Below are positions 1 through 11,038 of a stretch of DNA of 64,000 nucleotides, one piece after another. A model generated the notes under the pieces. That model did not search any database. It was not told the DNA's origin and saw nothing but the letters and a program-made list of their open reading frames with translations. The position numbers and the translations under genes were made by a program. The stretch is from Sabethes cyaneus (Eukaryota > Arthropoda > Insecta > Diptera > Culicidae), in assembly GCF_943734655.1 (NCBI RefSeq), contig NC_071355.1, positions 240,037,527-240,101,526 of the forward strand, given 5' to 3'. Numbering within the stretch: the first letter of the stretch is position 1; each line of letters begins with the position of its first letter.

Positions 1-3000
1 CAACTATTAACATGGAAGGAACAAGCTGATAGAACTGGACGGTATTTAACAATCAATAAAACAAGCATAATGTTGTAAATCAGTACAGTATTAAGGAACT
101 CTACTTCCCCCCATGGTTCCACACTTTGGTGGAATTTGGGAATATATTGCTAAGACGACCAAGAGCTCATTTTTAAAAATTATTGTCATGGCCTTGCTAC
201 ACTTTCAGGACCTGCCATTGTTAAAAACGAACACGTATCTGCACGCTCCTAGACACGACCTGGACTTTCCGATTATCGCAAAGAGTCAAAACTGTGGACG
301 CCAGGCCATTTTTGAACCGGCTTCGCGTATCTGCCTTTCAGATTCTGACTAGAGAACCACATTCGCATTAGCGGTGGGCGTATAGCACCACCCATCGCCT
401 AATTCGCGGGACTCCTGTACTCCAAATTCATTTAAATTTGGTTGAAACTACGAAAAATTTCCTTAAAGTGTACAAATTCAGATTCTGAGTCTTTGCTAAT
501 TCAGAGATTAATACAAAGAACTCAAAAGTGGGTTATTTGTCATTCATTCATTCAAATCATTCAAAAATCTGAAAACGTAAGAAGGCACTCATCGGCAGAA
601 CAAGTTCTGCAATCTGCTCAACGCTTGTCCTTTCCAACTGAAATAATAGATCGACCTTTGAACTACTGGCGTAAAATTCCATCCTATCGGACGCAATCAT
701 GCTCACCTGTTTTGTGCTCTGAGCTGCTTTAAAACCGACAGTCGATACGGAGACTACAAGAGTATTGTAATCACTCCAGGTGCTCACTTGGTTTTCTTTT
801 CTCGTGAAAACACGAAACAATATTAACCGATAGTTCCCAAACCCATCACCGTTGACAGCATTGGCGCCACCGATCGCTTCGCGTCCGAACACATGCGCAG
901 TGCAAACTTTCTGACGGACGTTGTATTCTCGGAACTCGTTCCTTCATACCCGCGGCGTTCATCATTAGGTATTATCAGGTTGGTGTGACCATCACAGCTT
1001 GGTAAGCTTCGCTTCGAAGAAATTGCTTTAGTCATTGTTAATCAATTTTTGATCTGTGAAAGTGTAATAAATAAATAAAATAATTTCATATAAGCATGTT
1101 TGGCGATTTCTATTAGTCAAATACTTCTATCAATCAACAACAGCAATAAATAAACATGAATCTCATTCTCCCCACTAAGCGGCCAGCAAATCTCAACACA
1201 TTACACCCATCCATTAACTGACCGATATAATCACCCTGCACTAAATCCCCCGGAACGATCGTTCCGAATCGTCCAACATTCAATTATTCATCTCGACGAC
1301 AACCACTAATAGAGTCAATAAATTAGTGTAACTGCGTCTCGATAAAACGCCTCTACATGACACTTGTTCGTTCGTTCCTTCGCCCGTTCGTTCGGTTCTG
1401 CACTGCTACTGCTTTCCGACTCCTGCTACTGCTGCTGCTGCTCCTTCTGTGCTAGCATTGAAGATAATCGAGATAATACATTCAATACGGAAAAGTCCTT
1501 CTTGGTTTGCCTTCCCGAAAGCAGAAACGGTTCATTTATCAAATTGCGCGTCCGCTCTGTCGACTCACTTCCCTGCAGTCTTCTGGTCCCCAGTCCGGTT
1601 GGTTTATCCTTTCAGCCTAGCCGCCAAGTGTCGTTCGAGGTGGACTGGAGATTAACGCCGTAGATATCGAAGGCAAGCACTGACCGACTGATTGGGTGTG
1701 GAAAGGGTTTAGGCTCGGACAAATTTCTTACACGTAGTTAAGGAACTTACTGGAAGGACAAAGTGACCAACAACTTTAATCGATTTAGTGAATTATTCTT
1801 GAAATTAGATACACGTACCAAAGAAGTTCTTTCAAAGTCGTGAAAAATTCGTCCAATAAATCCAACTTTCCAGTCAATTGCTTCGATGAATTACGGCGCA
1901 AAAATTTTTCTGAAGCACAAGTATTCCGAGTGTTCAGCCTTGAATCAAACGTGGCGAAACGCGCCACTCCCAGGGTGCTCTCCCGGGGAAACAGCATCCG
2001 ACACCAGCAGCAAACAAACGGGTAAAAATTCCGTCCGCACTCAACCCCCGCAAACGAATCACATTTCCCTCGTCAAAAAGTCCCAGTCAGTCAGGCTGGC
2101 AGACACTTGGAAGCCGAAGTGGCAAGCTTTTGTCTCTCTGGCAGTGTAGAGTCACAGCACAGTGTTTTTGCCTGGAAAGAAGAAGTTAGATAGCAAGCAG
2201 AAGCACTGGCACCGGTTATTTGACACCGAAGGATTACATCAGCTTTCGCTTCTTTAAAGCCCCATAAAACCTTCAACGTGATTTGCGATTTTTCGAATTT
2301 ACCTTCACTCACTTCGCCGCGACGCGTGCCCGCGCTCTGCAGTTTCCCGTTCTGCTCGAGTATAAATTCCAAAGGGGGGGACAAAACGTACGAAGCGCAC
2401 TACCGAATCACACCAGAGCTCAAACCCAGTGCATCAGGAAAGTTGTCGAAATTCGAACACGTACGGTTTATGCTCGGATTTACTTTCCGACCCATGCCGT
2501 GGCATGGCATGGCATGGCAAGGCTGCATCCTGTTTGCTCCTCTTACAAATGCAACATTTAAGTGAGATTGTAAAAGTGGCAAAAGTAGCGTCTTTGCTTA
2601 CCGGCTTACGTGACATCATTCGTCGGTTTCAGCTGCTCCCAGCACCGGCCAAATCAGACTCTGGCTCGTTTCAGCAATTGAAAGCTTCGCAGACTGTGAA
2701 TGAAACACAGGATGAATTCCCGAGATCTCGAGCATGTCGAGAGAAGGATGCTGCAATTCCAGAACCAACGTTTCTGTAATGTACCGTTCCAAGTAAAAGT
2801 ACCCGCTGCTGCTACTGCTGGTCGTTGTGCAATTTGATGCCTTTGGACTGTTGAATTTGTTGCGTCACTGCGCTGTGACATTCAATGTCGAATTGCGCGG
2901 ATTTCATCCCGAAACATGAGCGTCTTGGAACAACACGAACGCGTCATTTTCATAAAAGCTTTATCAAGGGATTACGACGATGCGATGGCCGTATTTAATC

Positions 3001-3772
3001 AGCTAGGAGCACATTGATTGCGCTTTACGACTGGAACGACTGGAGCTATTTCGTCTGTAATTTAGCTACGAAAGAGGGGACCAGGTAATTTCATTAGTAT
3101 TCTTCAAGCTGGCTAGCAAGCAAGCGCATGCTAATCTAATGCCAAACTTATCGACCGAATAGTTGATGAATTTTACGACCAGCAACAATGACGAATCGTA
3201 AGGGATTGTTAGATATACCGAACGCATAAAGTACCCTTAATGACGGAGCTAACGTTGGCTCAGTGTCAAATTATGCGATAATCGTAGGCTTCAGTTCAGA
3301 AGTTCAGAAGGCCTACCGGTTGATGAGATTATACAGTTTATGGCTTAGCTGTGAGAGAATAATTTTTATGCTCATGTTTCATTAGCAGCTCCCGTCTACA
3401 ATGATAATCTTTAACACTTTCTGTTCTACATTTTTCGCATTAAGCATTTATTCTTCCCCAAAGTAGAAATTAAAGTAAAGTCACTGACCTTCTAAGTTCA
3501 CTAAATTTTATTTATCGAAATTTCAGCTCGTTTGAATGAACAATGTAAAAAAAATGTGTTCACAACAGATTTTGTGACATTTTGACTCCTTTACTACAAT
3601 ATTATTTCGCGAATTTTGATTATTATTTTCTTTTGACGATAAGGCCATCTGAAATAAATGGTCAACCTCCAATTATTTTGGTGACTAATCTGCATGCTTA
3701 ATTTGAACTTTGTAGGGTAGATACATTAGCCTTCGCCCCCTCCCCAATTTTTCGCCCCCCAGGTAAAATTTG
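1..3772. other. low-copy non-coding DNA, no gene supported
   Basis: Every open frame here is short, overlaps others on both strands and shows no protein family I recognise. Small simple repeats are visible: a CTG run near 1424-1442 and a (GGCAT)n run near 2490-2519 that creates self-complementary CATGCC/GGCATG motifs. Base composition is moderate rather than extremely AT-rich, unlike the repeat blocks downstream, which suggests ordinary intergenic or intronic host DNA. An exon could still be hidden if it is shorter than about 50 codons. Confidence 0.6.
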
Positions 3773-3876
3773 CTGTATCTCTACCTTTAGGCATTGTAAA
3801 AAAATGTATGTCTCCTTACGTTTTGAAAGGAATGAAGAAATACATTTTTTTACAATGCCTAAAGGTTGAGATATAG
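3773..3876. repeat. 104 bp hairpin with 36 bp arms
   Basis: The left arm at 3773-3808 and right arm at 3841-3876 are reverse complements with about three mismatches; both contain CCTTTAGGCATTGTAAAAAA or its complement. The loop is 32 bp. The right arm ends six bases before the heptamer array starts, so the hairpin may be the end of a small inverted-repeat element that seeded the array. It could also be a stand-alone MITE remnant. Confidence 0.75.
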
Positions 3877-3881
3877 TAACT

Positions 3882-4398
3882 TTTCAGTTTTCAGTTTTCA
3901 GTTTTCAGTTTTCAGTTTTCAGTTTTCAGTTTTCTGTTTTCAGTTTTCAGTTTTCAGTTTTCAGTTTTCAGTTTTCATTTTTCATTTTTCATTTTTCATT
4001 TTTCATTTTTCATTTTTCATTTTTCATTTTTCATTTTTCATTTTTCATTTTTCATTTTTCATTTTTCATTTTTCATTTTTCATTTTTCATTTTTCATTTT
4101 TCATTTTTCATTTTTCATTTTTCATTTTTCATTTTTCATTTTTCATTTTTCATTTTTCATTTTTCATTTTTCATTTTTCATTTTTCATTTTTCATTTTTC
4201 ATTTTTCATTTTTCATTTTTCATTTTTCATTTTTCATTTTTCATTTTTCATTTTTCATTTTTCATTTTTCATTTTTCATTTTTCATTTTTCATTTTTCAT
4301 TTTTCATTTTTCATTTTTCATTTTTCATTTTTCATTTTTCATTTTTCATTTTTCATTTTTCATTTTTCATTTTTCATTTCTCATTTTTCATTTTTCTT
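3882..4398. repeat. heptamer microsatellite (TTTTCAG)n then (TTTTTCA)n
   Basis: About 13 units of TTTTCAG (3882-3977, one TTTTCTG variant) change to about 60 units of TTTTTCA (to about 4395) by a single G-to-T change spread through the array. Period 7 leaves a stop-free frame reading as Phe/Ser/His/Ile repeats, which is an artefact. The last units decay (TCTCA, TTTCTTTCA). The unit resembles the TTTTTAG heptamer arrays at 35.6 and 40.6 kb. Confidence 0.97.
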
Positions 4399-5036
4399 TC
4401 ATTTTTTCGATCTGATTGGAAATGAGGCTACCAGCCAATGAAGATATAAGCGTTTACACTTTTTAGGCATTCTTTAGGATCTACAGTTTCAGATTATCGT
4501 AAAATTACCATTTACCAACAAAGCCGTAATTGGCTGTTATTGGTTAATTTCACAATAACCTACCGCACGGAAATGCCACTGATTCCAACAACCTTCGCTT
4601 AACTAGGTAGCTGAGCACGTATAATCCGACACCTGAATAGTAGTTATTCATTCGCTAAACAACCGACAAGGTGGGGAGGGGAGGCACCCTGACTGGTGGT
4701 AAACCAACCAGGAAGACGACGAATCAAACCTCCGTGCGGAATAAATCGTCCCGAATAAATCTCGTCTGGTGTTGCTGTCGGTTTTGTGTCATTATATTAA
4801 TCATCGAATTTATGACTCCAGCTCAGCTCGTGTCCCGGCTGTCGGGTGGATTACTGGACTGCGATTTGATTAACGTTGGTGATTTCTTCCGACTTCGTTT
4901 CGCCGTTCTGCCATGCATTCTTGTCACCCAAACGCGAAGTGGGCAGCGACTGTTAATCTTCGGCCGATTAGGAGTTGCTTTCATAATCTAGCAAAAGTCC
5001 GTGTTCGTTGCCAGCCTAATGAAGTGTAGTGACTAT

Positions 5037-5067
<31 letters not shown>

Positions 5068-6747
5068 GCTGGAAAGTGGAACTTTCCTAATTAGGATGAA
5101 ATGTTTCGGAATAATACAATTAGGTTACTATTCATATTTCGTTTGATAGGATTGCTGTAGGTTAGAAAAAAGCTGATAAAAAACCATGCGCTTCCACCAA
5201 AAAGAAAAAAGCGATGCTCACGGTTGGTCGCAGTCGAAATTTTCGGAAACTTTTTATCGAGACTGTCAGCTCACCTGCTCTCCGCTTGTTAATTCGAAGC
5301 TAAAAACACGCCCTTAGTCGGTGTGTGTCCTCTGTCCGGCGGTGAGTGCACCGCCATTTGTCTCCGTTCGGTTGTTTCCAATTCAAACCCATAATGGCTC
5401 GTTTATTCTAGAGTAGCACAAAGTACAATTGCGGTAAACATTCCCCCGTCGGTACATCACCACTGTTCATCGTATAAATTTTATACGACAACTTTGTCTC
5501 CGCCGGTCGCATATCTAGCCACTGTTCGCTACTGTGCCAAATGTGCAATTTGCCCATCCATGGCAACGATGGTTTCGGACCGGAGACGAAGGCAGAACCC
5601 GACGGGGAAGGCAAAAGCGCAGTAAATATTTATGAGCATTGTGTCGTATTTCGTTTTCCGAACCAAGGTAAGAACCGCATTTTGCAGCTTTTCCACTGCT
5701 ACTGAGCAACTCTTCCGGCATTTTAATTGGCTCCATCACCAAACTGCTTCCGGGACGTGTCCGGGTTGTTATGCTGTTCGCTATTGTCCTGCAAGAAAAT
5801 AGTGGCACAGAAAACCATAGCACAGACAATTCCGGCACAGGTGGATGGAGCGGTTTGCTATTCCAATGGATACCTTCCGTGATAGTGGAAGAGTGCTAGC
5901 AAATGGCTCGCAACAATGGTCAGCACTTGTGTGAATGTGCAAACCGGCACTCGTTCTTTTGCTCATTCAGCAGCCCCAGCAGCCCCGGCAGCAGCCAGGC
6001 AAAATTGCATTCTTTGCTCGTTTGCTATCATCACCGAGCTAACTGTTAGCACATGGCCACGTGCGAGTGAGCTTACCACGGCCGAGAAGCTACACGCTTT
6101 CGAAGTAGCAGCGGCTGCATTTAGAAAACACTTTGCCACATGGTCACAGTCACATTGTCACGGCTATTAGAACGGAAGATCACGCTCTGCTGCCGGTTCC
6201 GGCTTCTGGACTGTGGAAAGTGGTTTTTCTTCAACACTGCAGGCAGGCATGGTATGCCGGTGGTGACTGAACGTTCCGTTACTGACCAAGGTCAGGCTAA
6301 GCTGCTTTCTGCCAGCTGAGCCGGTCTGTATGGTAATATTCCAAGGAACTTGCGCCAGATTACCACACAACTCATTGTGTGTTGAAATTATGGTACTGTC
6401 ATTCAGTGAAAGGAAAATGTTTCACCAGAGTAGACTGTAATTGGCGCTCTTGCTTTCATTGTATCAGCCTGGCGAGCACATAAATTTAAAGCCTTGCAAT
6501 GCTGTATTAGATAATATTCGTTCAATCTTTCTAGGTCTCTAGCCAACATTTTGAATGTGAAATTTTCGATTCGGCTTTCAAGATACTCTATAAGAAATTA
6601 CATTCATAGCTAAATTAATATCAAATAATGCAGTTGTTACAGTACCTAATTCATTTTTAAATGCAAACTATTCTCAAATGTATTTCATATTTCTCTTTCC
6701 CATTTTCCTCGAATGTTTTTATTTATAATGGGAACATTGGAAAAACT
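4399..6747. other. low-copy non-coding DNA with a CTG run
   Basis: No supported gene. A (GCT)n run lies at 5038-5072 with one CTA interruption; its frames encode poly-Leu, poly-Ala or poly-Cys only and lack coding context. The GC-richer segment 5280-6370 looks like single-copy host DNA, but open frames on both strands are equally long and none resembles a known family. Confidence 0.55.
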
Positions 6748-7330
6748 CTATCATGTTTCCAGTGTTCAAAAGAGGAGAAAAGAGAAACATCGTCGCAAAG
6801 TGCTGGATCAAAACTACTGAAAACGCTAGTTAATAGGCAACTAATGCAGTCAAATCCTACATCTCAACCGATCAGCATGGGTTCTTTCCTGGAAGATCTA
6901 TTTTAACAAACTTACGACGCACTTCCTAATAAACGTGAGCGAAAGTGTCCAAGTTGATACCATCTACACGGATCAGAAATCAGCATTTGGCAGAGTCAAT
7001 CATAAAATTTTAATGGCAAAAATCGATCATCTAGATTGTGGAAAGGATAGCATCATATCTCGCGAACCGCCGATTGCGTGTGAAACTAGAGTCCCACGAA
7101 ACAAACACTTTTAGAAACCTTTCTGGTGTACCACAAGGAAGTACTCTCGGGCCGTTGCTTTTCTCCATAGTTATCAACGATGTTTGCTTTATAATACCAA
7201 AAGGATGCAGACTGTTCTATTTATGCAGATGACTTGAAAATTTTCTTTCTGGTGAGGACCGTTGAAGATTGCAAGCAGCTACAATGGATGCAAAACTTGT
7301 TTGCAGATTCTATTGCATTAGCATCTATTG
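6748..7330 (+). mobile_element. decayed Jockey-like LINE reverse transcriptase fragment
   Basis: Non-LTR reverse transcriptase motifs appear in order but in shifted frames. FPVFKRGEK is near 6749-6780 and TDQHGFFPGRSILTN near 6866-6911. VDTIYTDQKSAFGRVNHKIL, near 6950-7013, matches the catalytic A block; its first Asp is replaced in the form normally read DLKAAFD. SGVPQGSTLGPLLFSIVIND is at 7117-7185. YADDLKIF is near 7220-7245, reached by a frameshift. Stops and frameshifts separate the blocks, so it is a pseudogene. No 5' end, ORF1 or endonuclease is visible. In an intact element this enzyme would copy its own RNA at a nicked target. The order and wording of the motifs fit Jockey-type elements of mosquitoes; the exact family is not determined. 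Confidence 0.85.
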
Positions 7331-7938
7331 CATTAGCAGTACAAAATTAAAGTCATCAAAAGAGTTTCATCTTTCAAGGATCTCGGAATTTCGCTAGATG
7401 TCATTTAGGGAGCATTATTCTTACATCAGAGCGAAGGCTGATCACTTCTCACTTGTGTAGTCTTCACTTGACACGGCAGCCGTAGTGTGGATACCGTAGT
7501 GTCCATACCGTAATGTGTGGATTGCAATTCTCTTTTCGATTCCCATTTTATTTCCCTTAAATTTTTCGTTTCACTTTTTCCTTTCTTCTTTTCCATTTTT
7601 TTTCTACTGGCATCCCAGCTGACCTGAAGTAGAGCACTGACGAAGAATAAATGTTTAATGCGAAAAATGTAGATTTAGACAAAGTGCAAAATTCTTGATG
7701 TGAGGCAAAACATATAAACTTAGTGAAGGTGAGAGTCGAACTCGCAGCACATTCGCATTAAACAATTATTCTACCACAAAAGAAAAAGTAAGCCGAGTAC
7801 AATTTTCAAACTCCTCCGTTGGAATTATACCTGTGCGCCGGTCATATCATCGGCGGCGTGTACCGGCGTTCTGCTTTATCACACCACTAAAATATCGCTT
7901 TTCAGATTAGTTTACAACATTCTGTCATTTATGTTTTA
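7331..7938. other. AT-rich stretch without a recognised feature
   Basis: There is no gene here. A short imperfect repetition of GTAGTGT/CCATACCGTA lies at about 7480-7520, and a pyrimidine-rich run at about 7555-7605. The segment may include the unrecognisable 3' end of the LINE just upstream. Confidence 0.4.
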
Positions 7939-8097
7939 CTAGCTTACCCGACAAACTTCGTATTCCCACAAATTAACCTGTGTTGTACATAAATCATGAA
8001 TCTCGGATGATCTTTGTCGCAATCTCGAGTTTTGCAAGTTTCTGAGAAGTTCAACCTTAGATGATTCATTTTGGCAGTTACGTAACTATGAAAGCAT

Positions 8098-8397
8098 CCC
8101 AGGTAACCAATAAGCATCACCAATGCTATTCAAATATACGCCAATAAGCATTTAAGTCGCTTTAAATGCTACTTAAATGCTTTTTTGGCAAAATATACAG
8201 CTACTTTACTGATAACCTTCTTATAGTGCTGACAATGCTAATTTACAGCTAATTACCGACACGAAGAATTTGAATACAACTTTGAATGCCAACTTACAAC
8301 ACCTATGCAGTCAAAAAGCTAACTTACAATAGCGCGCAGTATAAAATGCCAGATACGCTGATTTGCTGCTTACGTTAATGCTTATTAGTTACCTGGA
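8098..8397. mobile_element. MITE nested in element A
   Basis: Terminal inverted repeats of about 20 bp: CCAGGTAACCAATAAGCAT at 8099-8117 and its complement with one mismatch at 8378-8396. The interior is AT-rich, non-coding, and repeats TAAATGCT/AATGCTA motifs. It interrupts sequence belonging to element A, so it inserted after A. No clear target-site duplication can be read at the edges. The superfamily is not assigned. Confidence 0.8.
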
Positions 8398-8589
8398 ATG
8401 GACAGTTTAATATACAAATTTGCAATTTTTCCTCACAGTACAGTAGAAAACAACTACCCTGTCCCCTAATTGCATAGCCAGAAAGCGGATAGTAATATTC
8501 GCCATGATTGTACAACATTACGCCGAATATCATTTTGCGAAAAACCTTAAGCGGAATGTACCATTTCACGGAATTTTTTTTGTGGAAAG

Positions 8590-9300
8590 TACCATTTCGC
8601 GATCCTCTCCTTACTCGCTGTCGCTCGTTCCAGGAAAGAGGAGATCTAAAGAGGAGAGGGGTCTCAATTCACCATAGAAAAAAACTTACCTCCAAAACCA
8701 CTTACATGTCAAATTTGGTTCCATTTGCTTGTTTAGTTCTCGAGTTATGAGGAAATTTGTTTTTCATTTGTATAGGAGCCCCCCCTCCTAAAGTGGGGAG
8801 GGGTCCTAATTCACCATAGAAAATATTCTTGCCTACAAAAACACCCACATGCTAAATTTGGTTCCATTTGCTTGATTAGTTCTAGAGTTATGAGGAAATT
8901 TGTATTTCATTTGTACAGGAGCCCCCCCCTCTTAAAGTGGAGAGGGGTCCTAATTCACCATAGAAAATTTTCTTGCCCTCGAAAACCTTCACATGCCAAA
9001 TTTGGTTCCATTTACTTGATTAGTTCTCGAGTTATGAGGAAATTTGAATGGAAGCCCCCCCTCTTAAAGGGGAGAGGAGTTATAATTCCCCTTATAAAGA
9101 GGGGAGAGGTCTCAATTTACCATAGAATAAATTCTTGTCACCGAAAACACCCACCTGCCAAATTTTGTTCTATTTGCTTGATTAGTTCTCGAGTTATACA
9201 GAAATTTGTGTTTCATTTGTATGGGAGCCCCCCCTCTTAGTAGGGGGAGGGGTCTCTAACCATCACTAAAACCTTTCCTGGCCCCAAAAACCTCTACATG
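8590..9300 (+). repeat. internal ~142-174 bp tandem block of element A
   Basis: Five imperfect units, each with a C-run (GAGCCCCCC), a GGGGAGGGGTC motif, AATTCACCATAGAAA, then TTGGTTCCATTTGCTTGATT and GAGTTATGAGGAAATTTG. Starts of the C-run fall near 8776, 8918, 9050 and 9224. The same unit occurs about four times in element B and once at 60.1 kb. Confidence 0.9.
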
Positions 9301-9385
9301 CAAATTTTCACGCCGATTTGTTCAGTAGTTTTCGATTATATAAGGGTCGACAGACAGACAGAAATCCTTTTTTATAGGTATAGAT

Positions 9386-10747
9386 TACTAATAACAACTT
9401 ACTCTCTGAATAATTTTCCAATTGCATGTTTGTGGAGAGGTACTGGCACGTCCGACATGGGGCACACTTCGGTACTGTGGTATGTATTTCTTTAGAAAAC
9501 ATATTTGTTAAACTATATTCGTAGCAAATAAAAACAAATCATATCATTTTCAAACCTTCGTAGTCGTATGTCCTAAGCTGTTATTACGAATGATTCGTAT
9601 TTGGTACGAGACCATATTTGTAGCAGAGACGAGACGTGTCAACTCGTAGCAGATTTTTAGACCATTTTAGACCAGCCGTTTAATGCCGAATTGGACAGCA
9701 GGCATGAAAAAACACAAAAAGGACATTCAGAAGTGTTGTTAAGAACAATAAATAAAGAAACTTTTGGTAAAAATGCTAGGCAACATGGCAAACGCATCGA
9801 AGGTTTGCGAAAAATAAGACAAAGAAGCCAGTTGTCACGTCTCGTCTCAGATTCGTAGCACATTTTGCACGAGAACGCATTTAATGCATCGTTTTTGTTT
9901 TCGATCAGATCGGGTTGCGAAAATTGTATAGAAAAGAAAATATACTTGTCCATCCATCCATCCATCCATCCATCCATCGCCACTCAGAGGGGAAAGTCAA
10001 AATTAGAACAAATTGCTTTGTTTCTCTTTTTCGTTGCAAGGATTTAAAAGGAGTCATTAAATGAATAAAAGGGACCATTTCTCTCCTCGTATTTGGACCG
10101 ATAGCAGTTGTACGTTAGGTGGATGACAAGAATTCAAATGAAGAAAAATGGGTTTGTTTGTGGCTAAGAGACGAAAGGACGGCGAGTAAGATCTGCCAAT
10201 CAGCAAGTATTTCTATATATTTGAATATATATTTTTCTACAAATGCGTCACTTCTCTTTGTACATTCTACTCTAACAGTTTTGTTTTACCTATTTGATGT
10301 GATTTTTGTACCTCATGTTGAAGTTTATTTTAAAAGGCGTTAAAATTTTAATTCGTTTCGTTAGGTATTTTGCAAGCTTTACGATCAAAATTTAGTTCAA
10401 AAGGTGTTAAATTGTATTTTGCATGAGGATTTGTGACATGCATAAAATCACAGCGTTCAATCCAATGATCTCAATCAGATTGTTGCACGTTAATGTATAA
10501 TTATTCTTAATTTGTATAAACTACTACTAAATAAATAGACTAAATATTTATGCACAATCTCATTTTTGTACCAGGTTATTAGAGTACATCTTCTTTGGTA
10601 TATGTAAATATTTTCGTGAAAAAACAAACGAAAAGATTATTCTATTTTCTAAAACATACATTTGTTTTATGACCATTTACATAAAACCGTATTTATTTTT
10701 CCCATCAAGATATCTTCAAGTATCCCAAAAAAGAGTAGTATTTTTTA
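9386..10747. other. low-copy AT-rich DNA with a (CATC)n run
   Basis: No gene. The tetranucleotide run (CATC)7 is at about 9950-9979. The dispersed AT-rich sequence from 10.2 to 10.7 kb contains no recognisable mobile element. Confidence 0.5.
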
Positions 10748-11038
10748 CTACCGCTCGAACCGTTGCGCATTTGGATTGCCACTTGGCACGTAAAAAGTAG
10801 CTCCTCCTGGCTTCCACCATTGTTTCTGCCTCACCGTCGCTTCCAGCGGATTAAAACTAACCAACCCCCTAAGTGCCAATGTTGCTCGTGATCTCCCGGG
10901 CACTTCCGGTTCGAAATCAGTGCGAATCTGTGCCAGAACTAGAATACCCAGTAGGTACGTATGCATACGAATAGCAGCAGCAACAGCAGCAGCCGCAGCT
11001 GGAAACTGAAGCATCAGCAACTCCCGCGGAAGCAGCAT
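10748..11038 (-). CDS. uncertain small ORF with hydrophobic N-terminus
   Basis: This is a 96-residue frame. An Ala-rich stretch (about residues 13-22, from a GCT/GCA run) and MHTYLLGILVLAQI (residues 25-38) look like a secretion signal. A hydrophilic middle follows, and the C-terminus is rich in aromatics and Gly/Pro (QKQWWKPGGATFYVPSGN) ending QRFER-stop. No family is recognised. There are no dibasic cleavage sites or cysteines, so a neuropeptide precursor is not demonstrated. The surrounding DNA is GC-richer than average. It could be a real exon or a chance frame in low-copy DNA; I lean slightly towards chance. The start could be the first Met or Met25. Confidence 0.25.
   Translation of the reverse strand: MLLPRELLMLQFPAAAAAVAAAIRMHTYLLGILVLAQIRTDFEPEVPGRSRATLALRGLVSFNPLEATVRQKQWWKPGGATFYVPSGNPNAQRFER

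Larger units (their letters stand above)
7939..9385 (+). mobile_element. element A: non-autonomous, Helentron/DINE-like
   Basis: The start TACCCGACAAACTTCGTATT and the next ~100 bp (7939-8040) match, on the opposite strand, the end of element B at 25.9-26.0 kb at roughly 95%. The far end, TATAGGTATAGAT preceded by an AGAC run (9350-9385), matches the other end of B. Between them lie about five ~150 bp repeats containing GATTAGTTCTCGAGTTATGA and a run of C. No coding capacity is seen. The arrangement (conserved 5' block, internal minisatellite, GTCT/AGAC microsatellite near the 3' end, no terminal inverted repeats) resembles dipteran mini-me/DINE-1 and Helentron-associated elements; that classification is inference. 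A separate 300 bp inverted-repeat element is nested at 8098. Confidence 0.75.

Noticed and set aside
3866..4441. 191-codon Phe/Ser/His-rich frame
   Set aside because: Translation of the TTTTTCA heptamer array.
8590..9300. Regular repeats as a CRISPR-like array
   Set aside because: Units vary in spacing, there are no unique spacers, and the same unit occurs within other dispersed element copies in a eukaryotic setting.
9950..9979. (CATC)n run as a functional element
   Set aside because: Ordinary short microsatellite with no associated structure.
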